Source of the DNA: JACKOB01 sp024234575
GTDB lineage: Bacteria > Pseudomonadota > Gammaproteobacteria > Pseudomonadales > Oleiphilaceae
Direction: 5' to 3'
Assembly: GCA_051208035.1 (NCBI GenBank)
Contig: JBPJFZ010000003.1
Span: 124,001-188,000, forward strand
Length of the DNA stretch: 64,000 nucleotides
The notes under the pieces were generated by a model, which was not told where the DNA came from, did no database searches, and saw only the letters and a program-made list of their open reading frames with translations. Numbering within the stretch: position 1 is the first letter of the stretch; the number at the start of each line of letters is the position of its first letter. A program made the position numbers and the translations under genes. Positions 1 through 8,897 of the stretch are shown one piece after another.

Positions 1-38
1 TGCACGAATCTAACCAGACTAAAAGCTACCTGGGCCGT

Positions 39-974
39 ATGAAGGCCTTTATGGATATTATCTACGAACCCAAACTGCACTTTGGTTTTGCCGCCTTTTG
101 GTTTTTGTCTTTGCAGGGGTTAATGGTATTGCTGGCTGGGCAGAGCCACTCTGCGGTGGCTGACTCTGGCGTAATTGCATGGCAGTGGCACCCTGCAACT
201 TTGCTGGGTGTCGTCACCTTATTCTTGATAATGTTCTTTTTACGGGCCGTGGATGAGGTAAAAGATTACGAGTATGACGTGCGCCACAACCCGGACCGGC
301 CGCTGGTGTCAGGAGCGGTATCTTTTGCTGATTTACGCAGTTATTGGCTGCTGGCTTTTTTGCTCATCCCTTTGCTGAATGTGGCGGTTAGTGTTTGGTT
401 AGCGCTGTTTGTTGTGCTGGATATGGCCTACGGATTGCTGTTGATGAAGCTGGAAAAGTGGCTGCCATGGATGCAAAAAAGCATGTTTTTTAACTTGCTA
501 CTGACTTACCCGGTGAGTATTGCCCTTAGCTTCTACACCTTGCTATTGACCTTACACAGTCACAATCTGGCGTTTGATCCGGTGACGCTGCAACTGATTC
601 TTATCTATATTTTGGCTTTTCTGCACTTCGAAATTGTGCGCAAGAATCTGTGGCCGTCGATGGCAGACCCCGGTGAGCGTTTTTACAGCCATGATATCGG
701 CCCGGTACCTGCGGCGTTGCTGGGGTTTTCTTGCGGACTGGTCGCTGTGGTGATGATGTTGTTATTAACAGAACCCTGGCACCAACAAGGCTTGGCGGCG
801 TTGACTGGGTGGCTGCCGTTGCTGGCGTTGATTCCCTGTCAAAAGAGTCTGGTAAAGTTTCTTACCCATAAAAGTGAGCGATACAACCCAAGGAAGCTGG
901 CCGTACTTTTTCTCGTTATATTTTATGCGACAAATTTACTGCACGCCTTGGCTGCCAATACGCTTGCTTTTTAG
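39..974 (+). CDS. UbiA-family prenyltransferase-like membrane protein
   Basis: Polytopic membrane protein of 311 residues with about eight hydrophobic segments. An aspartate-rich motif at residues 72-86 (DEVKD, D80, D86) matches the first metal/diphosphate-binding motif of UbiA prenyltransferases. A second conserved patch at about 198-217 (E198, R201, K202, E213, YS) lies where the second motif is expected. The family moves prenyl groups onto aromatic or lipid acceptors in the inner membrane; the substrate here is unknown. The frame stays open upstream to base 3, so the true start may be outside the window. The RND exporter gene follows after 11 bases, and a hydroxylase and P450 follow that, suggesting one operon for making and exporting a modified lipid or terpenoid. 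Function is inferred from motifs only. Confidence 0.75.
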   Translation: MKAFMDIIYEPKLHFGFAAFWFLSLQGLMVLLAGQSHSAVADSGVIAWQWHPATLLGVVTLFLIMFFLRAVDEVKDYEYDVRHNPDRPLVSGAVSFADLRSYWLLAFLLIPLLNVAVSVWLALFVVLDMAYGLLLMKLEKWLPWMQKSMFFNLLLTYPVSIALSFYTLLLTLHSHNLAFDPVTLQLILIYILAFLHFEIVRKNLWPSMADPGERFYSHDIGPVPAALLGFSCGLVAVVMMLLLTEPWHQQGLAALTGWLPLLALIPCQKSLVKFLTHKSERYNPRKLAVLFLVIFYATNLLHALAANTLAF

Positions 975-985
975 GACTGCCAACG

Positions 986-3367
986 ATGAAATCTACTAAC
1001 AATACGCAAATGCCGAAAAGTCCTGATAGGCAACATTCTGGCAGTAAAAATTCTCGGGCGACGAAGTTTGCAGACCTGGTGGTGACCCATCCGGTCGCTT
1101 TCCTGTTGCTGAGCCTGCTGCTGTTTGTGGTTACTGCCATGGGTAATGCCCATTATCGCAATACGCTTAATTATCAGTTCTTTTTTAGTGCGGATAACCC
1201 GCAGCTCGCTGCGTTCGAAAAGCTTCAAGATGATTATGCCAAAACAGAGGCGGTTTTTATCGCCCTGGCACCCGCGGATGGCAATGTGTTTACGCCAGAA
1301 AACCTGCAGCTACTGGAATCGTTTACCAAACAGGCATGGCAGACACCGCACTCGCTGCGTGTTGATTCAATGGTGAATTTTCAGCACACCGAGGGTAACG
1401 AAGAAGGGTTGAATGTCTATGGATTGTTTGAGCATGCAGCGCAACTTACGCAAAGGCAAATAAACCAGAGAAAACAGATAGCGCTGAGTGAGCCATCATT
1501 AGTGAATGCCTTGGTGGCAGCGGATGCCAGTGTTGCCGGTGTGCGAATCACGATAGCCATGCCGGGTGCTAATCTCGAAAAAGAGACCCCAGAAGTGGTC
1601 TTTTTCGTGCGGGAGCTGGCTTCGCGCTTTGAAGCAGAATACCCCGGATTGAAGATTTACCTCACGGGTCAAATCGTTGTTGATCAGGCATTTCCTGAAT
1701 CTACAGAAGCCGATTTCGGCTTTGTCTGGCCAGCGTTTTTGGTAGTGATGATGCTGTTATTGGCACTTATTTATCGCAGTGCGGTGTATATGCTGATCAC
1801 CATTGTGACGGGTATTTTGGCCATTGGCGCAGGTATGGGCGCGGTGGGCTGGACTGCGTTGCAGGTCAATGCGGCGGTAACTGCCGCTCCGGTGATGATA
1901 TTAACGCTGGCAATGGCTGACTGCATTCATATTCTGGCTTCTTATACGCATCAATTAACTAAAGGTGACAGTCGCAGGGCGGCGATGATCGAAAGCCTGC
2001 GGGTTAATCTTTTTCCGGTTTTTCTCACCTCCTTTATGACCATGGTTGGCTTTTTAACGTTGCATTTTAACGATTCGCCGCCTTATCGGGCGTTGGGGTA
2101 TGTGGTGGCATCAGGAGTTGTCTTTGCGCTTATCTTCTCGCTGATTTTTTTACCGGCGGCCATTATGTTGTTACCCCATAAGACGCCTGCAATTAGCGGA
2201 AAAAATACAGACTCCCAGTCGCTGTTTATGTGGCGTCTGGGTGAGTGGGTGGTTAACAAGCATCGATGGTTATTAGCGTTTAGTGGCACCGCCGCATTGT
2301 TTTTATCCCTGTCTGCCACTCTTAATCATATTAACGACAACCCGGTGAGATACTTCGGCGAAAGCCAACAAATGCGCCAACATCTTGAGTTTGTGAATCA
2401 GCGCATTACCGGGTTGGGTACGCTCAACTATTCGCTGGGCAGCGGTGCAGAAAACGGTATTGCCGATCCGCAGTATTTGCAAAAAGTGGATGACTTTGCT
2501 TTGTGGTTGAAAGCCCAGCCAGAGGTCATTCAAGTCGACACCCTGGCAGATGTGATCAAGCGTATTAATAAATCCTTACATAATGACGACCCTGCCTATT
2601 ACCGCATGCCGGAAGATCGCGAAAGCGTTGCTCAGTACCTGTTACTTTACGAGCTGTCATTACCCTTAGGCATGGATATCGGTAACATGCTGACGTACGA
2701 CAAATCTGCCAGCCGGGTACGTGTGGCGATGACCAATACCGAAGGGCGTTATCATATCGAGCTGGATCAGGCAGCCCAGCAATGGCTGCAAACACATACC
2801 CCAGAAAGTATGTGGGCCGAAGGGGCCAGTGCACCGTTAATGTTTGCCCATATTGGCAAACGCAGTATTGATGGCATGCTTGGCGGGCTGATTGGGTCGT
2901 TGTTCGTCATGTCGTTTATTCTTATCTGGGTGCTGCGCTCGCGCCTTCTCGGGATATTGAGTCTGGTGAGCAATATTATCCCGGTGGCAATGGCATTTGG
3001 TTACTGGGGCTGGATTGATGGCAATGTTGATCTGGGTATTACTGTTACTTTTGGTATTGCCTTTGGCATTGTTGTGGACGACACCATTCATTTTTTAAGC
3101 AAGTATCAGCGCGCCCGCAAAGAGCTGGGTAAAAGCACCGATGAAGCAATTAAGTATGCGTTTTCTACCGTGGGTGTGGCTTTGCTGGTGACCTCGGCGG
3201 TACTGGTTGCAGGTTTCGCCATGCTAGGGTTTTCCGCCATGAATATCACCAGCCATATGGCCATTCTTACTACGGTTACTATCGCTTTCGCTTTTATCGT
3301 CGATTTCTTTCTCTTGCCGCCGTTGCTGGTTTGGTTAGACAGAGAAAAAGTCACCAAGCATGTTTAA
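986..3367 (+). CDS. RND superfamily (MMPL-type) exporter
   Basis: A 793-residue protein with the RND internal duplication. One membrane helix at about 30-48 is followed by a periplasmic loop to about 235 and a helix bundle to about 400; the arrangement repeats with a second loop at about 450-625 and a C-terminal bundle. Each half carries the related signature in its fourth helix region (ADCIHILASY and DDTIHFLSKY), with acidic residues typical of proton relay. This size and two-loop layout fit MMPL or hydrophobe-exporter members rather than the ~1000-residue AcrB type. These proteins move lipids, sterol-like molecules or hydrophobic metabolites across the inner membrane. It lies between a prenyltransferase-like gene and two oxygenase genes, so it may export their product (inference). 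Confidence 0.88.
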   Translation: MKSTNNTQMPKSPDRQHSGSKNSRATKFADLVVTHPVAFLLLSLLLFVVTAMGNAHYRNTLNYQFFFSADNPQLAAFEKLQDDYAKTEAVFIALAPADGNVFTPENLQLLESFTKQAWQTPHSLRVDSMVNFQHTEGNEEGLNVYGLFEHAAQLTQRQINQRKQIALSEPSLVNALVAADASVAGVRITIAMPGANLEKETPEVVFFVRELASRFEAEYPGLKIYLTGQIVVDQAFPESTEADFGFVWPAFLVVMMLLLALIYRSAVYMLITIVTGILAIGAGMGAVGWTALQVNAAVTAAPVMILTLAMADCIHILASYTHQLTKGDSRRAAMIESLRVNLFPVFLTSFMTMVGFLTLHFNDSPPYRALGYVVASGVVFALIFSLIFLPAAIMLLPHKTPAISGKNTDSQSLFMWRLGEWVVNKHRWLLAFSGTAALFLSLSATLNHINDNPVRYFGESQQMRQHLEFVNQRITGLGTLNYSLGSGAENGIADPQYLQKVDDFALWLKAQPEVIQVDTLADVIKRINKSLHNDDPAYYRMPEDRESVAQYLLLYELSLPLGMDIGNMLTYDKSASRVRVAMTNTEGRYHIELDQAAQQWLQTHTPESMWAEGASAPLMFAHIGKRSIDGMLGGLIGSLFVMSFILIWVLRSRLLGILSLVSNIIPVAMAFGYWGWIDGNVDLGITVTFGIAFGIVVDDTIHFLSKYQRARKELGKSTDEAIKYAFSTVGVALLVTSAVLVAGFAMLGFSAMNITSHMAILTTVTIAFAFIVDFFLLPPLLVWLDREKVTKHV

Positions 3368-3409
3368 CTTTCCAATTCAGTTGTTTTTGATGTCACAGGA
3401 GTCATCATC

Positions 3410-4420
3410 ATGAGTGAAAAATTAAACCCCGGGATGGGCATTAACCCTTGGCCAATTAACCTTTTCGAGCGCTCTTTTTTCACCGTGACGCTCGCAACCG
3501 GAACGGCCTTGATGCTGTGGTTACTCACCTCCGGGCAATCTCAGCAAACCATTCAGGTGGTGTATTTTGCCATCCCTGTATCGGTGATGTTGTTGGTTCT
3601 CTGCATTGAAAAACTACACCCAATCGAGCGGAACTGGTCTCAGCCGCGGGGCGATACCGCGGCAGATTTATGGTCGCTGTCGATTGTGGCGTTAGCCATG
3701 GAACCATTGATGACGGCGATTGGACCGGCTCTTGCTGTGTTTATTCTAACCAGCATCGATGTGCCGCGCACATTCAGCCTTTTTACCGGTATGCCACTCT
3801 GGCAGGAAGCCTTGTTAGTGATCCTGATGATCGATTTTGGCAAATACTGGTTTCATCGGGCCAGTCATCACAATGCTTTCCTGTGGCGCTTTCACTCCAG
3901 CCACCATGCGGTGAAACGTATGTACCTGATCAATGGTTTCCGGTTGCATCCCATTTACCACATGAGCACCTATATGATCGCTATTTTGCCGCCAATGGTG
4001 CTTGGGGCCAGCCAGGAAGCGTTGATTATGCATAGTGTGGTGCTGGGCATTGCCGGGTCATTTCAGCACGCCAATATCAAGCTTCAGCATGGCCCGCTGA
4101 ATTACATTTTCTCGACAAATGAACTGCATCGCTGGCATCACTCGTCAAATATCCAGGAAGGTAACAAAAACTGCGGCGCGATTTTTAGTGTCTGGGATAT
4201 TTTGTTTGGCTCGTATCATCTGGATCTTAACGGTGAGCCCAAAAACATCGGTCTGCACGGCGAAGAGTTTTACCCCATGAACAATTACTGGAAGCAGTTG
4301 GCGGTACCTTTTTTATGGAAAAAATGGATGGATGAACCAATGGCCAGAAAAGCGGCACTGGCGAAATCTGCCAACACGAATATGAATACAGCAACTGCCA
4401 ATTCAGCGTCACAGGAGTAA
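3410..4420 (+). CDS. Sterol desaturase / fatty acid hydroxylase family protein
   Basis: A 336-residue integral membrane protein with the three histidine clusters of the di-iron fatty acid hydroxylase superfamily: HRASHH from residue 149, HSSHH at 162-166 and HRWHH at 240-244. Three or four hydrophobic segments precede the histidine core. The family uses O2 to hydroxylate or desaturate lipids, sterols or carotenoids on the cytoplasmic face of the membrane. It starts 42 bases after the RND gene with a good AGGAG site and ends 5 bases before the P450 start, so the two oxygenases are probably co-translated. The substrate cannot be read from sequence. The last 30 residues are low-complexity (Asn, Thr, Ala rich). 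Confidence 0.9.
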   Translation: MSEKLNPGMGINPWPINLFERSFFTVTLATGTALMLWLLTSGQSQQTIQVVYFAIPVSVMLLVLCIEKLHPIERNWSQPRGDTAADLWSLSIVALAMEPLMTAIGPALAVFILTSIDVPRTFSLFTGMPLWQEALLVILMIDFGKYWFHRASHHNAFLWRFHSSHHAVKRMYLINGFRLHPIYHMSTYMIAILPPMVLGASQEALIMHSVVLGIAGSFQHANIKLQHGPLNYIFSTNELHRWHHSSNIQEGNKNCGAIFSVWDILFGSYHLDLNGEPKNIGLHGEEFYPMNNYWKQLAVPFLWKKWMDEPMARKAALAKSANTNMNTATANSASQE

Positions 4421-4425
4421 GTAGC

Positions 4426-5778
4426 ATGTCGAAGTTGGGAATATATGGAGAGAATACCGATGTTGCCCATATTGCCGGTAGCGATGGCTGGCCGTTGGTG
4501 GGTAACACCTTCAAATATTTATTGAACACCTATGGTTTTGGTAAAGCCATGCGACAAACCTATGGTGAGGTATACCGCAGCAGGGCGTTTTTTCTGCGTT
4601 TTATCGTGTTATCGAGCCCGGATGGTATTGAGTACGTGCTGCGGGATGAAGCCCAGAACTTTAGCAGCAAATTAGGCTGGGAGCCCTTTTTGGCGAGACT
4701 GTTTCCTAATGCGTTACCCACGATGGACTTTGAAGAGCATCGTTTTCATCGCAAGATCATGCAATCGGTATTTCGACATGCGGCGATGCAGTCTTATGCC
4801 GGGCTGATTAACGACGTGGTAATCGAGGATGTCGAGAAATGGCGTGAGCAGGGGGTGGTGAAAGTGTACCCGGGCATCAAAGCCATCATGCTGGATATTG
4901 CCGCGAAGGCTTTTTTAGGAATTGACCTTAAAAAAGATGCAGAGTTTATCAACCAGACCTTTATCACCATTAATAACGGGCTGGCCCCGATCATTCCCTT
5001 TCCGTTGCCGGGAACGGCTATTTGGAAGGCATTACGTGCCAGGCAGACATTGTTTGATTATTTCCGGCCGATGATAAAACAACGTAAGGCCTCTGATGGT
5101 AAAGACATCTTTACCCGGTTATGCCAAGCAAAAGATGAAGAAGGGGCAGAGTTTAGCGAGCAGGCAATACTGGATCATTTGGTGAATGTGTTATCTGCGG
5201 CCCATGATACCAGCACCACCTCGCTGACCATCGCCATGTACTATCTGGCTAAACACCCGAAATGGCAGGAAAGATTGCGAGCGGTGTCTAATGGACTACC
5301 CGAAGGAGCAGTTGATTATAGCTCGCTGGAAATGCTCGAAGAACACGAGTGGGTATTTAAAGAAGCACTGCGAATTTACCCACCGGCACCGCAATTGTTT
5401 AGACGTTCTATCAATGCCTGCGAGTTTAAAGGTTACAAAATCCCGGCGAATACTCAGGTAATGGTGGATGTGGGCTATACCCATCGCTCGGCAGAGTATT
5501 GGAGCAACCCTATGGATTTTGATCCAGAACGCTTTTCTGCAGACAGAGCCGAGCATAAACGACATAAGTATCAATGGGCTCCTTTTGGTGGTGGTGCGCA
5601 TATATGCATCGGTATGCAGTTTGCCATGATGGCGGCAAAGATTACGCTGCATCATCTGCTGAAGCGCTATAAGTTTGAGCTGGACTGCGATGAAAACGTA
5701 GACTTTACGATACTTCCCATCACTCAACCCAAGAATGGTCTACCGGTGAGAGTAATACCGCTGATGTTTCAGGAGTAA
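4426..5778 (+). CDS. Cytochrome P450
   Basis: A 450-residue P450. The I-helix oxygen-binding stretch is AAHDTSTT, the K-helix ExxR motif (EALR) is near residue 313, a DPERFS motif follows, and the heme-binding loop is FGGGAHICIG with the ligand Cys at residue 394. All signature residues are present, so it should be active. There is no N-terminal membrane anchor, as is normal for bacterial P450s. AGGAG lies 8 bases before the ATG. It is the last gene of the prenyltransferase-exporter-hydroxylase cassette, so it probably oxidises the same hydrophobic product (inference). Its 3' end overlaps the convergent solute-binding protein gene by 59 bases. The heme-loop style (FGGGxHxCIG) resembles CYP51/CYP120/CYP26-type enzymes, but subfamily assignment is not secure. 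No ferredoxin or reductase partner is nearby. Confidence 0.93.
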   Translation: MSKLGIYGENTDVAHIAGSDGWPLVGNTFKYLLNTYGFGKAMRQTYGEVYRSRAFFLRFIVLSSPDGIEYVLRDEAQNFSSKLGWEPFLARLFPNALPTMDFEEHRFHRKIMQSVFRHAAMQSYAGLINDVVIEDVEKWREQGVVKVYPGIKAIMLDIAAKAFLGIDLKKDAEFINQTFITINNGLAPIIPFPLPGTAIWKALRARQTLFDYFRPMIKQRKASDGKDIFTRLCQAKDEEGAEFSEQAILDHLVNVLSAAHDTSTTSLTIAMYYLAKHPKWQERLRAVSNGLPEGAVDYSSLEMLEEHEWVFKEALRIYPPAPQLFRRSINACEFKGYKIPANTQVMVDVGYTHRSAEYWSNPMDFDPERFSADRAEHKRHKYQWAPFGGGAHICIGMQFAMMAAKITLHHLLKRYKFELDCDENVDFTILPITQPKNGLPVRVIPLMFQE

Positions 5779-6523
5779 GTGAATATTTCTGATAGATGGC
5801 CTGCAGGCGGCCATCTTTGGTCATTTCGCTTAGCGCCTGATTGAACTTTGCGATAATTTCGCCGCAGTCTGCTCGAGATCTAGTAACGGCCATATGTAGC
5901 GGACGCACTTTGAAAGCAGGCTCGATAATCTTAAGCTGAGCACTTAACTGCTGATTCTGTGCCAAAAGGTGTTCAATTATTAATCGATCATCAACGCCGA
6001 TATCCAATCGTTCCACACTGATCATCCGCAGGATATTGATGGTTTTGGCAACACTGATTTTGTTTAATAATGGGTCATTGTCGAAGCGTTTACCAAAGCT
6101 CGCTCCTTGGCGAACGCCGATTTTCAGACTGTGCAAATCAGTTATGGACTTAAATTGAAAATGGCTTTTATTGCTGGCGACGAAATGAATTTTGTTTTCA
6201 TAGTAGGGGTTTGAAAACTGAAATGCCTCGTTTCTATCGTTGTTGTGCCAGAGTCCGATAAGCACATCAACCTTGCCTGATTCAACTTGAGCCATCATGC
6301 GCTGCCAGGGCTTGATTTCGATGGAGGTCTCGTAGCCAGCACTTTTTAACCCTGTTAGCACAATCTCAGTGGCGAGACCTGTCTCTGGCATCTCCACCGA
6401 TAAGAATGGAGGCCAAGGTGGCCCTGCCAAGCGCAAAGTCTGCGCTTCTGCGACATTGATTGATAGCAGTATAGCGAGAGCGCCAAAACTGATAACAAGT
6501 AATTCAGGCAGTCGCCAAGCCAT
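5720..6523 (-). CDS. Transporter substrate-binding protein (SBP_bac_3 type)
   Basis: Secreted periplasmic protein with a signal peptide (hydrophobic core, then AEA cleavage) and a two-lobe solute-binding fold. The opening LRLAGPPWPPFLS and the late motif VERLDIGVDDR are typical of the amino-acid-type binding family that also includes orphan sensors without a transporter. I chose the ATG at 6523 because AAGGGG lies 5 bases before it; an upstream ATG at 6562 would add 13 unlikely residues. No ABC permease or ATPase gene is adjacent, so this is an orphan binding protein whose role may be signalling or uptake with a distant transporter. The gene is convergent with, and overlaps, the P450. Confidence 0.8.
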   Translation of the reverse strand: MAWRLPELLVISFGALAILLSINVAEAQTLRLAGPPWPPFLSVEMPETGLATEIVLTGLKSAGYETSIEIKPWQRMMAQVESGKVDVLIGLWHNNDRNEAFQFSNPYYENKIHFVASNKSHFQFKSITDLHSLKIGVRQGASFGKRFDNDPLLNKISVAKTINILRMISVERLDIGVDDRLIIEHLLAQNQQLSAQLKIIEPAFKVRPLHMAVTRSRADCGEIIAKFNQALSEMTKDGRLQAIYQKYSLTPETSAVLLSPVDHSWVE

Positions 6524-6636
6524 AATCGCCCCTTTTTTACGAGAAAATTCTGAAGCAAGCATTGCCTCATGCTTCTGCTCTCATCCTAAAGCTGTTAGCA
6601 AAAAATCACTTTGTCACGCATCAAGTGAGGGCAGAT

Positions 6637-6939
6637 TTACCAGGGGACTTTTCCGGTAAGCATGTCCTTATACATCACGAAATCCCCCCACAAACTCCAT
6701 AGTGGATGCTTAAATGTCGCAGGCCGGTTTTTCTCGACAATAAAGTGACCAACCCAGGCGAATCCGTAGCCCGCGACCGGCATCAGCAATAAAAATGCCA
6801 GCTTCATCGTGAGCAGGCTATAGAGGGCAATCGCTATCACTAATGTCGTGCCGGTAAAATGTAGTTTACGGTTGGTAGAGTTTGCGTGTTCACTGAGATA
6901 AAACGGGTAGAACTCTTCGAAAGATTTAAATGCTTGCAT
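6637..6939 (-). CDS. DUF962 / Mpo1-like membrane protein
   Basis: A 100-residue protein with the DUF962 pattern: an N-terminal FYPFYLSEHANSTNRKLHF motif, two hydrophobic helices, then GHFIVEKNRPATF and a C-terminal DFVMYKDMLTG. This matches the Mpo1 family. Yeast Mpo1 is a 2-hydroxy fatty acid dioxygenase; bacterial homologues are usually uncharacterised. The histidines of the H-N-x-x-N and GHF motifs are retained. It is a single gene on the minus strand between a solute-binding protein and an AstE/AspA-type deacylase, with no obvious operon partner. The family call is firm; the enzymatic role is borrowed from yeast and uncertain. Confidence 0.85.
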   Translation of the reverse strand: MQAFKSFEEFYPFYLSEHANSTNRKLHFTGTTLVIAIALYSLLTMKLAFLLLMPVAGYGFAWVGHFIVEKNRPATFKHPLWSLWGDFVMYKDMLTGKVPW

Positions 6940-7001
6940 GGGTTTATCCTTCGCTGACTAATGCGTAAAAGCTTGTTTGACGTTTACTTACGGCGGTATC
7001 G

Positions 7002-8150
7002 CTAAAGCTGCAAAAGGTTTCCTGCTTGCCGGTGCTCAAGAGGAGACTGACCTGCAATTTTGGCGATCAGGTCGCCTGGTTTAACTAGCTTTCGGTGCGT
7101 CATCGCCATGAGTACTCCTTGAGTTCTGGCAATGACCGGCTGGCGATTACTCGGTGGTGGCTGATCCAGCAGGATAATTTCGGCAAAAGTTTCGCCTTCC
7201 TGAATCATCGTATTCAGGCCATGCTTGTAAATCAGTAGCCCGGTGCTTTGGGCCAATACCGTGTCCACCGCACCTAACGGACTGACAAGCGGCAGCTTAT
7301 TGCGGGTTTTAACAGTTTCGGATTCTGGTGTGGCAGAAAACAATACCTTTTGTTCTGCGAGATAGTTAAAAAGGTTGATCGCATCGGCTTCGGCCAGTTC
7401 ATCGTTGATATCGTACTGGCCTCGGTACTCTACGGTGACTGCCAATGCTGGCATCGGCACAGGCAAGTCCGGAAACTCCTGCGCCAGACGATGCCAGGGC
7501 TGAAGGTGGGTACCGTCAAAGGCGACTATGCCATCCAGTCCTTCAGTAAAAAGGTAGTCAAAGCCCAGGCTCTGGCAAAGATCTTTCGCTTTCGCTGTTT
7601 GCTGTTCAACGGCGTAGATATGGGCAGAGGAGTGGTCATCACAATGCAGGTCAAAAATGTAGTCGGCATCGATGCTAAGTGATAATAGCGCCTTCTTCAG
7701 CTGGCTGGCTTCACTTTCTGCAGGAAGCCTGGAGACAGCTTCTTTTAATGCATCTCGAACCAGTCGCTGGTTTTCTCCTTCATCGTGCCCGAGTTTGTTA
7801 GCGACGGCTTCTTTAACAGGCGGATACAAATCGCCAAAATTGCGGTTAAAGTTACCTGTGCCGGCAAGGTCGAAGCGGCCAGCGGTGTAGCCAAAAACAT
7901 TCTGCCCCATACCCACAGGGTTAGCGTAGGGTACGACTATTATTTCGCCAGTAATACGGCCATGTGCCTGGCAGTCTCGCAGCAATGGAATTAAATGTTG
8001 TATTACCAATAGCCCTGGCCATTCATCTGCATGTAACCCTGCCTGAATATATACTTTGGGGCGCGCATCAGCGTTGCCAAATCGATAAAGGGTCAGGCTT
8101 CTTTGGGTGCCGGGTGAGGGACTTGCCAGGTTTATGGTTTCGGTTTTCAT
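7002..8150 (-). CDS. Succinylglutamate desuccinylase/aspartoacylase family protein
   Basis: A 382-residue zinc carboxypeptidase-like deacylase. The metal motif GLHADE places H40 and E43 as zinc ligands, and the third ligand His is in DLHCDDH near residue 168. The C-terminal third carries a small beta-rich biotinyl-like domain (LAQSTGLLIYKHGLNTMIQ and following), typical of the M14-like AstE/AspA members that are not dedicated to arginine catabolism. These enzymes remove acyl groups from amino acids or cleave small peptides in the cytoplasm. None of the other ast genes is present, so it should not be called astE. The promoter must lie in the gap shared with the divergent response-regulator operon. 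Confidence 0.85.
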   Translation of the reverse strand: MKTETINLASPSPGTQRSLTLYRFGNADARPKVYIQAGLHADEWPGLLVIQHLIPLLRDCQAHGRITGEIIVVPYANPVGMGQNVFGYTAGRFDLAGTGNFNRNFGDLYPPVKEAVANKLGHDEGENQRLVRDALKEAVSRLPAESEASQLKKALLSLSIDADYIFDLHCDDHSSAHIYAVEQQTAKAKDLCQSLGFDYLFTEGLDGIVAFDGTHLQPWHRLAQEFPDLPVPMPALAVTVEYRGQYDINDELAEADAINLFNYLAEQKVLFSATPESETVKTRNKLPLVSPLGAVDTVLAQSTGLLIYKHGLNTMIQEGETFAEIILLDQPPPSNRQPVIARTQGVLMAMTHRKLVKPGDLIAKIAGQSPLEHRQAGNLLQL

Positions 8151-8456
8151 AATAACTCATGGAGTAATGATGGGTTTAGAAAAGGCTATTCTCATTATAG
8201 TGTCAGCAGTAAATTATTTGCATGTCCATTACCATATCTCGAATGAGACTTTAGTCGTGCCATCATCAATTATATGGCCAGTTTTGGTTCTCGGTAGTTA
8301 TTGGCGATGTTTTTCGGTAGTGAATGGTTTTGTAAAGTACCGTGAGGGTGCGTTTTATGTCTGTGAAATAGCGTGTAAAACACTGCCTTTCAGGGTGGCA
8401 CAGTAGGTTATCTGCATCTACACTAAACGGATAATGAAATGCTAGGGAGCATAGCC
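8151..8456. other. Intergenic region without a supported gene
   Basis: This is the divergent promoter region between the deacylase and the response-regulator genes. It is AT-rich. A short open frame at 8163-8406 has no recognisable domain, ribosome site or codon pattern, so it is not called. No clear operator or RNA structure was found. Confidence 0.5.
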
Positions 8457-8897
8457 GTGTCTGCCGTTAAAATTCTTTTGGTCGAGGACAACCCTGACGA
8501 AGAAGAGCTGGCCTTAATTGCCTTTGAGCGATCAGGTGTACCTGCAAAAAAAATATTTGTCGCCCGTGATGGACAGGAGGCGCTCGACTATTTAACTGCC
8601 GAGGGCGATTTTTCTGATCGCGATATTCGCGAAACGCCTAGTGTGGTGTTTTTAGATATTAACCTGCCGAAACTAAATGGTCTGGAAGTGTTGCGGCGTA
8701 TTCGCAGTGATAAACGTATTTCTCTAGTACCAATTGTTTTGCTAACGTCATCCGATGAGCAAAGCGATTTGTTAGAAGGATATCGCTCTGGTGCAAATAG
8801 CTTTATTCGCAAACCTTACGACTTTAACGAGTTCATTACCAACATCAATGCGCTGGGTAATTACTGGCTGGATATGAACCTGACCCCGCATGCCTAA
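8457..8897 (+). CDS. Stand-alone response regulator (Rcp/CheY-like receiver)
   Basis: A single REC domain of about 146 residues. The acidic pair is in LLVEDNPDEEE, the phospho-acceptor is D67 in FLDINLPKLNG, the switch Thr/Ser is in LLTSSDE, and the conserved Lys is in FIRKPYD. The longer alpha-4/beta-4 loop and the NPDEEE start resemble the Rcp1 class, which usually pairs with phytochrome-like or hybrid histidine kinases. I prefer the GTG at 8457 (GGGAG 7 bases upstream) over an ATG at 8439. It overlaps the next gene by 8 bases, so both are translated together. There is no output domain and no kinase gene next to it, so the partner kinase is unknown. Confidence 0.88.
   Translation: MSAVKILLVEDNPDEEELALIAFERSGVPAKKIFVARDGQEALDYLTAEGDFSDRDIRETPSVVFLDINLPKLNGLEVLRRIRSDKRISLVPIVLLTSSDEQSDLLEGYRSGANSFIRKPYDFNEFITNINALGNYWLDMNLTPHA

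Noticed and set aside
5296..5727. 143-residue minus-strand frame inside the P450 gene
   Set aside because: It is a shadow of the P450 K-helix and heme region and has no start signal.
8163..8406. Short plus-strand frame between the deacylase and receiver genes
   Set aside because: No ribosome site, domain or codon support was found.
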